This document shows, one piece after another, positions 27,996-36,715 of a DNA stretch of 64,000 bases. Each line of letters opens with the position of its first letter. Position 1 is the first letter of the stretch. The stretch is from Armatimonadota bacterium (GTDB taxonomy: Bacteria; Sysuimicrobiota; Sysuimicrobiia; Sysuimicrobiales; Sysuimicrobiaceae). The position numbers were made by a program, and so were the translations under genes. Under the pieces are notes generated by a model. The model was not told where the DNA came from. It worked only from the letters and a program-made list of their open reading frames with translations, and ran no database searches. The stretch spans positions 48,573 through 112,572 of the forward strand of contig JANXCW010000010.1 of the NCBI GenBank assembly GCA_025059775.1, given 5' to 3'.

Positions 27996-28848
27996 GGGCG
28001 AGGTTCCGGAGGTTCTCCTCCATCACGGTGAAGTACGTATGTCCCCGGGCCAGGTCTTCCGGCCGCAGGCTCTCCAGGGAATGCAGTACCGCGGTGCGCA
28101 CACCCACCTCGCGGGCGATGGCTTCCGCCACCCGGGCGTTCGTGGGTGATTCGAAGTAGATCACCTGCACGCGGTGCAGACGGGCAAGACGCACCACCTC
28201 CCGGAGTTTCGCGCTCGAGGGTTCCACCTCCGGGGAGAGTCCTGCGATGGAGATCATCTGGAGCCCGTACCGCCGCGCGAGGTATCCGAAGGCCGCGTGC
28301 GCGGTGATGAAGACCCGGGTGCGGCACCGTCTCAGGCGCTCCTGAAACCTCCTGTGGAGGGCGGTGAGTTCCGCCTGCAGGGCCTGGGCGTTCCGGTGGT
28401 AAACCCACACCCCTCCGGGATCCACCCGGGAAAGGGCTGCCCGGATGCGCTCCACCTGGCGCAGCGCCAGCACGGGATCCAACCATACGTGTGGATCCGC
28501 CTGCCCAGCACCGGTGCGAAGCAAGGGCAGCCCTTCCGTGGTGTTCACGAGGAGGGTGTGTCCGGAGAGCTCGTGGCGGAGCTTTTCCACCCACGGCTCC
28601 AGTCCCGCCCCATTGTAGAGGAGCAGGCTGGCCCGGCGGAGGGTGAGCACATCCCGGGGAGTCGGCTCGTAGTGGTGCACCTCCGCTCCCGGAGGCACCA
28701 GCTGCCGTACCTCTACCCGATCTCCTCCAACCCGGCGGGTGAACTCGAAGAGGGGATAAAAGGAGGCCACCACCAGAACCCCCGGTGGGCTCCCCGGTGC
28801 CCCGGGCACGCCGAGGAGGAGCAGCAGGACCAACGCTATGCCTCGCAT
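27976..28848 (-). CDS. znuA: Metal-binding receptor of the zinc/manganese importer, ZnuA-like
   Basis: A 290-residue exported protein from ATG 28848, beginning with a signal peptide (MRGIALVLLLLLGVPGAPG). Metal-ligand histidines occur in PPGAEVHHYEPTPRD, ADPHVWLDP and ITAHAAFGYLARRYG, and there is an acidic ligand region near ESPTNARV. No His-rich loop is present, so ligand set and metal cannot be fixed. It overlaps the Fur-family gene by 13 bp. Longer starts upstream lie inside that gene and have no signal peptide. Confidence 0.9.
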   Translation of the reverse strand: MRGIALVLLLLLGVPGAPGSPPGVLVVASFYPLFEFTRRVGGDRVEVRQLVPPGAEVHHYEPTPRDVLTLRRASLLLYNGAGLEPWVEKLRHELSGHTLLVNTTEGLPLLRTGAGQADPHVWLDPVLALRQVERIRAALSRVDPGGVWVYHRNAQALQAELTALHRRFQERLRRCRTRVFITAHAAFGYLARRYGLQMISIAGLSPEVEPSSAKLREVVRLARLHRVQVIYFESPTNARVAEAIAREVGVRTAVLHSLESLRPEDLARGHTYFTVMEENLRNLAHGLGCR

Positions 28849-29249
28849 GGGGGCTCTTTGTGGACCTGGCATCGCGCACAGTAGCCCACGAGCTCCAGCC
28901 GGTGCCCGGTAACCCGAAACCCGCGGGTCCGGGCGGCCCGCGCCAGCGTGGTCACGTTGCACCCCTCAAAGGGCTCCAGCCGCCCACACCGCAGGCAGAT
29001 GAGGTGATGGTGGTGCGGGCGGGCGAGCTCGTACCGGGTTCGGCCGTCTCCCAGGTACAGGACCTCTACGAGTCCCTGGGCCTGAAGCAGGTCCAGGGCT
29101 CGATACACGGTGACCCGGCCGATCCGGGGCAGGAACTGGCGGGCGCGGGCGTGAATGGCGTCCACGTCCTGGGCGCAGCCTAGCTCCTCCAGGGCCCGCA
29201 GGACGGCCCGGCGCTGGGGAGTCAGGCGGTGGGAAGGCCGGTTCCGCAT
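28836..29249 (-). CDS. Fur-family metalloregulator (Zur/Mur type)
   Basis: A 137-residue repressor starting MRNRPSHRLTPQRRAVLRALEEL. It has the winged-helix region (RIGRVTVYRALDLLQAQGLV), the metal-binding HHHHLICLRCGRLEPFEGC block and a C-terminal CARC (structural Zn site CxxC...CxxC). Gene order fur-znuA-znuC-znuB suggests that it regulates the importer in response to zinc. A start 33 bp upstream is possible but would lie in the operator. Confidence 0.9.
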   Translation of the reverse strand: MRNRPSHRLTPQRRAVLRALEELGCAQDVDAIHARARQFLPRIGRVTVYRALDLLQAQGLVEVLYLGDGRTRYELARPHHHHLICLRCGRLEPFEGCNVTTLARAARTRGFRVTGHRLELVGYCARCQVHKEPPCEA

Positions 29250-29260
29250 GGTGGGCAATT

Positions 29261-29275
29261 TGAAATCGAATTTCA
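29261..29275. promoter_or_regulatory. Fur-family operator upstream of the metal importer
   Basis: A perfect inverted repeat TGAAATCGAATTTCA lies 12 bp upstream of the regulator start, next to a further TTTCAATT. This matches the spacing and AT-rich half-sites of Fur/Zur boxes, so the regulator probably represses its own operon. Confidence 0.65.
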
Positions 29276-29330
29276 GTTTCAATTATACGGGCAAGCCCCT
29301 CCGCGTCAACACCGCATCCGGGGTCGCCGC

Positions 29331-29867
29331 TCAGCGGGGGCTCGGGGACCGACGGGCCTCCCGCACCAAGTGCCCCAGCTCCGGCAGGACGAGCTTCTCC
29401 ATGGCCAGCCGTACCCCGTGCGGGGAGCCGGGCATGCTCAGGATCACCTTTCCCCGGTAGACCCCCCCGATGGCCCGGCTCAGCATGGCGGCGGCCCCCA
29501 CCTCCTGGTAGGAGAGCATGCGGAACAGCTCCCCGAATCCATCCAGGCGCTTCTCGAGGAGCGCTTCCACCACCTCGTACGTCACGTCACGCGGGGCGAT
29601 CCCGGTCCCGCCCGTGGTGAGAATGGCCTCCACCTGAGGATCCTGGACCGCTTGCTCCACCCAGTCGCGGATGGCCTCCGGCTCGTCGCGGACGATCCCT
29701 CTCCGCACCACCCGGTGCCCGCGGGCGGTCAGCAGCTCCACGAGGAGGTTGCCGCCCGTGTCCGTCTCCGGAGTTCGGGTGTCGCTGATGGTGAGGACCG
29801 CACACCCCACGCTCGTGGGCGCGGTCCCCCGATGCTGCTGTGCACTGGGGGACGCCATCGCCCCCAT
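29331..29867 (-). CDS. moaB: Molybdenum cofactor biosynthesis protein MoaB/MogA
   Basis: A 178-residue MogA-fold protein. Conserved pieces are AVLTISDTRTPETDTGG, ILTTGGTGIAPRDVTYE and ILSMPGSPHGVRLAMEKLVLPELGHL. It adenylates molybdopterin (Mog-type) or is a MoaB of uncertain role; the two are not separable here. An N-terminal 17-residue extension may be an overlong start. It lies divergent from the sensor kinase gene across 50 bp and has no moa partner in the window. Confidence 0.88.
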   Translation of the reverse strand: MGAMASPSAQQHRGTAPTSVGCAVLTISDTRTPETDTGGNLLVELLTARGHRVVRRGIVRDEPEAIRDWVEQAVQDPQVEAILTTGGTGIAPRDVTYEVVEALLEKRLDGFGELFRMLSYQEVGAAAMLSRAIGGVYRGKVILSMPGSPHGVRLAMEKLVLPELGHLVREARRSPSPR

Positions 29868-29917
29868 TATGGCACGTGCTTGGCGGCCGAAGGATGTGGT
29901 CCTACAATCCCCTTGGA

Positions 29918-31561
29918 ATGACCCCCACGGAGCTCCAGCAGCGGCTGCAGCGCAAGGCGGCAGAGATCGCCGCTTTGCGGGAGATCGGCCGGGCCATCAG
30001 CCAGGCCCTGGATCTGGACTCCACCCTAGCCCTGATCACCCGCAAGACCGCGGAAGTGATGGGCATGGATTCTTGCTCCCTTTACCTGCTGGATCCCCAG
30101 CGGGAGTATCTGGTGCTGAAGGCCACCACGGGGCTTGCGCCGGATGCGGTGGGCCGGGCCCGGCTGCGCCTGGGGGAAGGACTCACGGGGTGGGCGGCCA
30201 AGCACGGGCAGCCCGCCTGGAGCAGCCACGCGGCCCGGGACCCCCGATTCGTTCTCCTCCCGGAGACCCAGGAGTACCGGTTCCGATCCCTGCTGGCGGT
30301 GCCCCTCACGGTGGGGGGTCGGATCCTGGGAGCCATGAACGTCCAGACCCGGGCCGAGCACGAGTTCCGGGAGGAGGAGATCGAACTCCTGAGCCTCATC
30401 GCGGACCTGGCGGGCGGTGCCATCGAGAAGGCGCAGCTCTACGACCACATGCGCCGGCAGCTCCACGAGCTGCGCACCCTGGCGGAGCTCAGCCAGACCC
30501 TGGCCTCCCCCCTCTACCTGGAGCAGGTGCTGCAGGTGATCGTGGAGATGGCCGCCCGCATGCTGGACGCGCGACTGGTGAGCCTGCTGCTGCTCGATGA
30601 GGAGTCCGGAGCGCTCCGGCGGGCCGCGGCCCATCCCCCGGACGGCCGCTACACGGACCGGGACCCTATTCCCCTCGGGGAGGGGATTGCGGGCCGGGTG
30701 GCGGCTACTGGGGAGGTGGAGGTGATCCGGGATCTCGTGCAGGACCCCCGGTTCTACGACCCCCAGCTGGCCCGGGAGCAGGGGCTGCGCTCTATGGTGT
30801 GCGTTCCCCTCCGGGTCCGGGATCGCACCATCGGGGTGCTGAACTGCTACCGAGGGCAGCCACACGCCTTCTCTTCGGGGGACGTGAACCTCCTCACCGC
30901 CCTGGCCACCCAAACCGCCCTCGCCATCGAGAACGCGCATCTTGTGATGCGGTCCGCGGTGGTGCGGGAGATGCACCACCGGGTGAAAAATAACCTCCAG
31001 ACCATCGCCATGCTCCTGCGGCTGCAGTTGAGCGGGGATCCGGATCCCCGGGTACGGGAGGTGCTCACGGAGACCATTAACCGGGTCCTGGGGATCGCCG
31101 CGGTACACGAGATCCTCTCCCTGGAGGGCTTCCGCACCGTGAACCTGCGGGAGGTCCTGGACCGGGTGACCCGTGCGGTGGTAGCAAACATGTGCCCCCC
31201 CCACCTCGTCCTGGAGGTCTCCGTGGAGGGGGAGGACGTGTACTTCCCCTCTCAGCCCGCCACCGCCGCGGCCCTGGTGGTCACAGAGCTGGTGCAGAAC
31301 GCGCTGGAACATGCCTTCCGGAACCGAAGCCGCGGTCGCCTCACCCTGCGCCTCGGCCAGACCTCCACCCACGTGCTCCTCGAGGTGGCGGACGACGGCC
31401 AAGGCCTGCCCCCGGGCTTTGATCCCCGGGCCTCCAGCGAGCTCGGGCTGCGCATCGCCAGCACCTTGGTCCAGGAGGATCTGCGCGGGGAGCTGCGGGC
31501 GGAGAACCGGGAAGGCGCGGTGTTCCTCGTGCGCATTCCCCGGGAGGTGTTGGGCGCGTGA
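29918..31561 (+). CDS. GAF-domain sensor histidine kinase of the HisKA_2 type
   Basis: A 547-residue cytosolic kinase from ATG 29918. An N-terminal coiled coil is followed by two GAF sensory domains (about residues 20-165 and 190-340). The dimerisation/phosphoacceptor motif EMHHRVKNNLQTI (His about 353/354) and a C-terminal HATPase_c domain follow (ELVQNALEHAF, EVADDGQGLPPG, LGLRIASTLV). No transmembrane segment is seen. Its stop overlaps the ANTAR response regulator start, so they form a two-component pair. Signal unknown; nitrogen status is suspected from the downstream gltB. Confidence 0.9.
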   Translation: MTPTELQQRLQRKAAEIAALREIGRAISQALDLDSTLALITRKTAEVMGMDSCSLYLLDPQREYLVLKATTGLAPDAVGRARLRLGEGLTGWAAKHGQPAWSSHAARDPRFVLLPETQEYRFRSLLAVPLTVGGRILGAMNVQTRAEHEFREEEIELLSLIADLAGGAIEKAQLYDHMRRQLHELRTLAELSQTLASPLYLEQVLQVIVEMAARMLDARLVSLLLLDEESGALRRAAAHPPDGRYTDRDPIPLGEGIAGRVAATGEVEVIRDLVQDPRFYDPQLAREQGLRSMVCVPLRVRDRTIGVLNCYRGQPHAFSSGDVNLLTALATQTALAIENAHLVMRSAVVREMHHRVKNNLQTIAMLLRLQLSGDPDPRVREVLTETINRVLGIAAVHEILSLEGFRTVNLREVLDRVTRAVVANMCPPHLVLEVSVEGEDVYFPSQPATAAALVVTELVQNALEHAFRNRSRGRLTLRLGQTSTHVLLEVADDGQGLPPGFDPRASSELGLRIASTLVQEDLRGELRAENREGAVFLVRIPREVLGA

Positions 31562-32127
31562 TCCGCATCGTGATCGCGGACGACGAATCCCTCATCCGCA
31601 TGGGGCTGCGGTCCATGTTGGAAGAAAAAGGCTACCGGGTGGTGGGGGAGGCCTCCGACGGACGCCGTGCCGTGGAGCTGGTGCGCAAGCTGCGTCCGGA
31701 TCTGGTGATCCTCGACATCAAGATGCCGGAGATGGACGGCCTCCAGGCAGCCCAGAAAATCCAGGAGCTCTGTCCTACCCCGGTGGTGATGCTCACCGCC
31801 TACAGCGAGCGGGAACTGGTGCGCCGGGCCCAGACCGCAGGGGTTCTGGGATACCTCGTGAAGCCCATTAAGGAGGAGGACCTGGTACCTACCCTCGAGG
31901 TGGCCCTCGCCCGGTTCCGGGACCTGCGGGAGCGGGAAAGCCGCATCGTGGAACTGCAGCAGACCCTGGAGGACCGCAAGGTCGTGGAGCGGGCCAAGGG
32001 GGTGCTCATGCGCCGGGAGGGCCTTACGGAGGAGGAGGCGTACCGCCGGATCCAGCAGGAGGCCCGGCGCACCCGGCGTCCCATGCGGGCGGTGGCGGAG
32101 GCCATCCTGGCTCAGGAGCCACCTTGA
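31558..32127 (+). CDS. Response regulator with ANTAR RNA-binding output domain
   Basis: A 189-residue antiterminator-type regulator with a GTG start in a GTGA overlap with the kinase. The receiver has acid-pocket residues in VIADDESLIRMG and a phosphorylation site in VILDIKMPEMDG (Asp about 53). The C-terminal ANTAR domain is RKVVERAKGVLMRREGLTEEEAYRRIQQEARR (about residues 138-172). ANTAR proteins bind two-hairpin RNAs in leaders and prevent terminator formation, often for nitrogen metabolism genes. The next gene is gltB, with a terminator-like hairpin in its leader. Confidence 0.93.
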   Translation: MIRIVIADDESLIRMGLRSMLEEKGYRVVGEASDGRRAVELVRKLRPDLVILDIKMPEMDGLQAAQKIQELCPTPVVMLTAYSERELVRRAQTAGVLGYLVKPIKEEDLVPTLEVALARFRDLRERESRIVELQQTLEDRKVVERAKGVLMRREGLTEEEAYRRIQQEARRTRRPMRAVAEAILAQEPP

Positions 32128-32152
32128 TTAACAAGATTTATCACAGACTTCC

Positions 32153-32240
32153 TTGACATTCCGGCCCGGGAACTGTTACCTAAAGGGCAACTGTAGGTGC
32201 TGTGGGCCCGAGGGGACGTGCTTCGGCCCTCTCGGGCTTT
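32153..32240 (+). promoter_or_regulatory. gltB promoter and terminator-like leader hairpin (candidate ANTAR target)
   Basis: TTGACA at 32153-32158 with a TTACCT -10-like hexamer 17 bp on (32176-32181) gives a likely promoter. Roughly 20-40 bases downstream there is a strong stem of about 10 bp, starting GCCCGAGGGG (32206-32215) and closing with CCCTCTCGGGC (32227-32237), followed by TTT. It ends 33 bases before the ATG at 32274. The geometry suits conditional termination; I did not find a convincing AnnGnn hexaloop pair. Confidence 0.55.
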
Positions 32241-32273
32241 CCCATATTTCGCAGGACGGAGCCAGCGACCGCG

Positions 32274-35200
32274 ATGTCGTGGACGGACCACTCGAACCTG
32301 GGAACGCTGCTCCTCGGGGAGCGGGACGCCTGCGGGGTGGGTTTTGTAGCCCGCACGGATGGAGCCGCCTCGCATGGGGTTCTTCGCCTGGCTCTACAGG
32401 CCCTGCGGAACCTGACCCATCGGGGGGCCCAGGCCGCGGATGGCCGGACGGGCGACGGGGCCGGCATCCTCACGCAGATTCCCCAGGGGATGTTCCGCCG
32501 GATCCTGCACGAGATGGGGATCCGTGGGGAAGTGCCTGCCTTCGCGGTGGGGATGTTCTTCTTCCCCCGGGATCCCCGGGTGCGGGAGACGTGCCGCCGG
32601 GCCTGCGAGGCGGAGTTCGCGGCCCTGGACGTGTCGCTCCTGGGCTGGCGCAGGGTCCCCGTGCAGCCCAAGGCTCTGGGGGAATACGCGCTCGCCACCC
32701 TGCCGTGGATTGAACAGGCGCTCCTGCGCAGGCCTGATGGCCTGGAGGAGGAGGCGTTTGAGCGGCTCCTGTACCGGCTGCGCCGGCGGATCGAGCGGCA
32801 CGTGGTGCCCCTGGGGGCCTACATTCCCTCCCTCTCGTGCCGCACCATCGTGTACAAGGCCCTGGTGAGCGCGCCGCAGCTGGAGCAGTTCTACCTGGAT
32901 CTGCAGGACCCGGACTTCTCCGTGCAGGCCGCGGTCTTCCACCAGCGCTACAGCACGAACACCAACCCCTCCTGGCCTCTCGCGCAGCCCTTCCGGCTGC
33001 TGGCGCACAACGGAGAGATCAACACCCTGCTGGGCAATATCCACTGGATGCGGGCCCGGGAACCGGAACTCCGGAGTCCCCTGTGGGGCGAGGCCATCAC
33101 CGAGCTCCTCCCCGTCATCCAGCCCGGCGGCAGCGACAGCGCCATGCTGGACAACGCGGCGGAGCTGCTGCGCCACAGCGGCCGGGACCTCCTCCACGTC
33201 CTCCGGATGCTGGTGCCGGAGGCGTGGGAGAAGGACCCCGAGTTGTCTCCCGAGGTCCGGGGCTTCTACCGGTATCATGCCTGTCTTGTGGAGCCCTGGG
33301 ACGGCCCCGCGGCCCTGGCTTTCTTCGACGGGCAGGTGATCGGGATGGCCCTGGATCGCAACGGCCTGCGGCCCGCCCGGTACACCATCACCCGGGACGG
33401 ACTGGTGATCGCGGGAAGCGAAGTGGGGGTTCTCCCCCTGGCGGCCGGACGGATCCTGGAGCGGGGCCGCCTCGGCCCGGGCCAGATGATCGCCGTGGAC
33501 CTCCGCGCGGGCGCGGTTTACCACCACGCGGAAATCCTTCAGAAGCTGAGCCGTCGCCGTCCGTACGCGGTGTGGGCCCAGCGGATCCAGGAAGCAGGCA
33601 AGGCCCCGGTGCTCTCCGCGGCCTCGGGGGATGGCGAGGCGTTCCTGCATGCCCTGCACCTCGCCTTCGGGTATACCAAGGAGGACGTGCAGCGGGTGTT
33701 GGGTACCATGGCCGTGGAGGGAAAGGACGCGGTGGGTTCCATGGGCGATGATACCCCGCCCAGCGCCCTTTCGCATCATCCCCGGCTCCTGTATCAGTTC
33801 TTCCGGCAGCGCTTCGCACAGGTCACCAACCCGCCCATCGACTCCCTGCGGGAGCACACGGTGATGTCCCTGGACGTGCTCCTGGGGCCGCGGCGTTCCC
33901 TGCTGGAGGAGACCCCGGAGCACGCGGACCTGGTGCATCTCCGGAGCCCCATCCTTACCCCGGAGGAGTTCCAGTGGCTGTTGAGCCCCGCCTGCCCCTT
34001 CCGAACAGTACGGCTTGAGGCCCTGTTCGATCCCCGGGGCGGAGCCCAGTCACTCAGGGAAGCCCTGGAAGGGTTGATGGAGCAGGCCGCGGGAGCCGTG
34101 CGGGAGGGGGCGGGGATCCTGGTGCTCAGCGACCGGGACGTCGGCCCGGACCGGGCCCCCATTCCCATGCTGCTCGCGGTGGGCGCGGTGCACCACCACC
34201 TGATCCGGGAGGGCCTGCGCATGCGGGTGGGGCTGGTGGTGGAGACCGGGGAGGCCCGGGAAGTGCACCATGTGTGCTGTCTGGTGGGCTACGGAGCGGA
34301 GGCCGTCTTCCCGTACCTAGCCCTGGAGACCGCGGACCGGTTGCACCCGGAGGGGAGTGCGAAGCTCCGCAAGGCCCTGGAAGCGGGAATTCTGAAGGTC
34401 ATGGCCAAGATGGGCATCGCGCCCTTTGCGGCGTACTGCGGGGCCCAGATCTTCGAGGTCATCGGACTCGACGAGGAGCTGGTGGCCCGGTACTTCACCG
34501 GCACTCCGGTGCACGCGCCTGGAGTGGGATTGGAAGCCATCGCGCAGGACGTCCTGCGGCGCCATGCGGCATACTGCCATGCCCGGGAGCATTCCGACCT
34601 TCCGGACATCGGGTTCTACCGGTACCGGCACGGTGGAGAGGCCCACGGGTATGAGCCCGCGGTGGTGAAGGCCATCCACCGGGTGAGCCAGACCGGCCGC
34701 CAGGAGGACTTCCGGACTCTCGTGGAGACCGCGACCCTGCGACCGCTCCAGGCCCTGCGGGATCTGCTGGAGATCGTGCCCGCGGGGCCCCCGGTGCCCC
34801 TCGAGGAGGTGGAGCCTGCGGAAGCCATCCTGCGGCGGTTCGTGATCTCCGCTATGTCCCACGGAGCGCTTTCCCGGGAGGCGCACGAGACCCTCGCCAT
34901 TGCCGCGAACCGTCTTGGGATGCGCAGCAACAGCGGCGAGGGTGGGGAGGACCCGGAGCGCCGCAGGCGTCGCCCCAGCGGCGACTGGCCCAACACCACC
35001 ATCAAGCAGGTCGCGAGTGGCCGGTTCGGAGTCACGGCAGGGTACCTGCGCTCCGCGGTGGAGCTGGAGATTAAGATGGCCCAGGGCAGCAAGCCCGGGG
35101 AGGGCGGACAGCTCCTGGGCCACAAGGTGACGGAGGAGATCGCCCGGCTGCGCAAGACCCAGCCCGGCACCACCCTCATCTCCCCGCCGCCCCACCACGA

Positions 35201-36707
35201 CATCTACAGCATCGAGGACCTAGCCCAGCTCATCTACGACCTCAAGCAGGTCCACCCGGAAGCCTATGTGGCCGTGAAGCTGGTAGCCACCACGGGCGTG
35301 GGCACCATCGCTTCTGGCGTGGCCAAGGGATACGCGGACGTGATCCAGATCAGTGGGCACGAGGGCGGAACCGGAGCTTCTCCGCTCGACTCCATCAAAA
35401 ACGCGGGGATGCCGTGGGAAGTGGGACTCGCGGAGACACGGATTGCGCTCGTGCGCAACAACCTGCGGGACCGGGTTCGGATCCGTGTGGACGGCGGATT
35501 CAAGGTGGGGCGGGACGTGATCCTGGCGGCCCTGCTGGGTGCGGACGAGTACGGGTTCGGGACCACGGCCCTGGTGGCCCTGGGGTGCGTGATGGCCCGG
35601 CAGTGCCACGCCAACACCTGCCCCGTGGGCATCGCCACCCAGCGGGAGGATCTCCGGGCCAAGTTCCCCGGTACCCCGGAGCGGGTGGAGGCCTTCTTCC
35701 GAGCCCTGGCAGAGGACGTGCGCGGTTGGCTTGCACGGCTCGGGGTCCGTAGCCTCGAGGAGATCATCGGCCGGGTGGACCTGCTGCGGGTACGGGAGGA
35801 CGTGCCGCTGCCGAAGTCCGAGCGGTTGGATCTCTCCAGGCTCCTGGAGCCCGCGGGAGGGCCCGCCCGGGGCGGCTGGAACCCGCCCCTCCGGGTGGAG
35901 GGGACGCTCAATCAGCGCCTGGTGCAGCAGTATCGGGACACCATCGAACGCGGCACCCCGGCCACCGGCCATCACCCCATCACCAACCGGGACCGCACCG
36001 TGGGAGCCACCCTGGCTGGCGAGATCGCGGCCCGGTGGGGAGAGGATGGGCTGCCGGATGGCACCCTGCGGCTGGAGTTCGAGGGGGCCGCGGGGCAGAG
36101 TTTTGGAGCCTTCCTCGTTCCCGGGATGCACTTCCGCCTCGTCGGCGAGGCCAACGACTACGTAGGCAAGGGGATGAGCGGCGGAGAGATCGTGCTGGTG
36201 CCCCCGCCGGAGCTGCGGCGGGAGAGCCATCGGCACGTGATCCTGGGGAACACCGCCCTCTACGGCGCCACAGGCGGGGTGCTGTTCGCGGCCGGACGGG
36301 CCGGGGAACGGTTCGCGGTGCGCAACAGCGGGGCCGTAGCGGTGGTGGAAGGTGCAGGCGACCACTGCTGCGAGTACATGACGGGCGGGATGGTGGTGGT
36401 GCTCGGGCCTGTGGGGAGGAACTTCGGGGCGGGCATGACGGGCGGGAAGGCCTTCGTGCTGATGGACCGCCGGGTCCTGGAACGCCGCATCAACCCGGAG
36501 TTCGTGGAGGTCGGACAGCTCGTGGAGGGGGAGGCGGAGGAGCTGCACCGGCTGTTGGTACGGTACTACGAGGCCACCTACAGCGCGCGGGCCCAGTGGT
36601 TGCTCCAGCGGCGGCAAGCGTGGCCCGAGCTGATCTGGGGCGTGCGTCCCAGGGTCACAGAGGCGGCCAAGGCCCCGGTCCCGGTGGTCCGGCGGCGGGT
36701 GGGGTAG
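32274..36707 (+). CDS. gltB: Glutamate synthase large subunit (GOGAT alpha)
   Basis: A 1477-residue enzyme transferring the glutamine amide to 2-oxoglutarate. The glutaminase domain begins after a 19-residue leader with the nucleophile Cys20 in RDACGVGFVA. The FMN/synthase domain has GANRLGM-like SNSGEGGED, ISGHEGGTGASPL and VDGGFKVGRDV. The 3Fe-4S site is GCVMARQCHANTCPVGIATQ, and the GXGXG beta-helix C-terminal domain ends the protein. No gltD follows, so the electron donor is either ferredoxin or a GltD encoded elsewhere. A GTG start at 32202 would lie in the hairpin and is rejected. Confidence 0.95.
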   Translation: MSWTDHSNLGTLLLGERDACGVGFVARTDGAASHGVLRLALQALRNLTHRGAQAADGRTGDGAGILTQIPQGMFRRILHEMGIRGEVPAFAVGMFFFPRDPRVRETCRRACEAEFAALDVSLLGWRRVPVQPKALGEYALATLPWIEQALLRRPDGLEEEAFERLLYRLRRRIERHVVPLGAYIPSLSCRTIVYKALVSAPQLEQFYLDLQDPDFSVQAAVFHQRYSTNTNPSWPLAQPFRLLAHNGEINTLLGNIHWMRAREPELRSPLWGEAITELLPVIQPGGSDSAMLDNAAELLRHSGRDLLHVLRMLVPEAWEKDPELSPEVRGFYRYHACLVEPWDGPAALAFFDGQVIGMALDRNGLRPARYTITRDGLVIAGSEVGVLPLAAGRILERGRLGPGQMIAVDLRAGAVYHHAEILQKLSRRRPYAVWAQRIQEAGKAPVLSAASGDGEAFLHALHLAFGYTKEDVQRVLGTMAVEGKDAVGSMGDDTPPSALSHHPRLLYQFFRQRFAQVTNPPIDSLREHTVMSLDVLLGPRRSLLEETPEHADLVHLRSPILTPEEFQWLLSPACPFRTVRLEALFDPRGGAQSLREALEGLMEQAAGAVREGAGILVLSDRDVGPDRAPIPMLLAVGAVHHHLIREGLRMRVGLVVETGEAREVHHVCCLVGYGAEAVFPYLALETADRLHPEGSAKLRKALEAGILKVMAKMGIAPFAAYCGAQIFEVIGLDEELVARYFTGTPVHAPGVGLEAIAQDVLRRHAAYCHAREHSDLPDIGFYRYRHGGEAHGYEPAVVKAIHRVSQTGRQEDFRTLVETATLRPLQALRDLLEIVPAGPPVPLEEVEPAEAILRRFVISAMSHGALSREAHETLAIAANRLGMRSNSGEGGEDPERRRRRPSGDWPNTTIKQVASGRFGVTAGYLRSAVELEIKMAQGSKPGEGGQLLGHKVTEEIARLRKTQPGTTLISPPPHHDIYSIEDLAQLIYDLKQVHPEAYVAVKLVATTGVGTIASGVAKGYADVIQISGHEGGTGASPLDSIKNAGMPWEVGLAETRIALVRNNLRDRVRIRVDGGFKVGRDVILAALLGADEYGFGTTALVALGCVMARQCHANTCPVGIATQREDLRAKFPGTPERVEAFFRALAEDVRGWLARLGVRSLEEIIGRVDLLRVREDVPLPKSERLDLSRLLEPAGGPARGGWNPPLRVEGTLNQRLVQQYRDTIERGTPATGHHPITNRDRTVGATLAGEIAARWGEDGLPDGTLRLEFEGAAGQSFGAFLVPGMHFRLVGEANDYVGKGMSGGEIVLVPPPELRRESHRHVILGNTALYGATGGVLFAAGRAGERFAVRNSGAVAVVEGAGDHCCEYMTGGMVVVLGPVGRNFGAGMTGGKAFVLMDRRVLERRINPEFVEVGQLVEGEAEELHRLLVRYYEATYSARAQWLLQRRQAWPELIWGVRPRVTEAAKAPVPVVRRRVG

Positions 36708-36715
36708 TTCCCATT

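Noticed and set aside
32202..32273. GTG start for gltB at 32202
   Set aside because: It would lie in the leader hairpin and add 24 residues before the nucleophile Cys; the ATG at 32274 gives the usual short propeptide.
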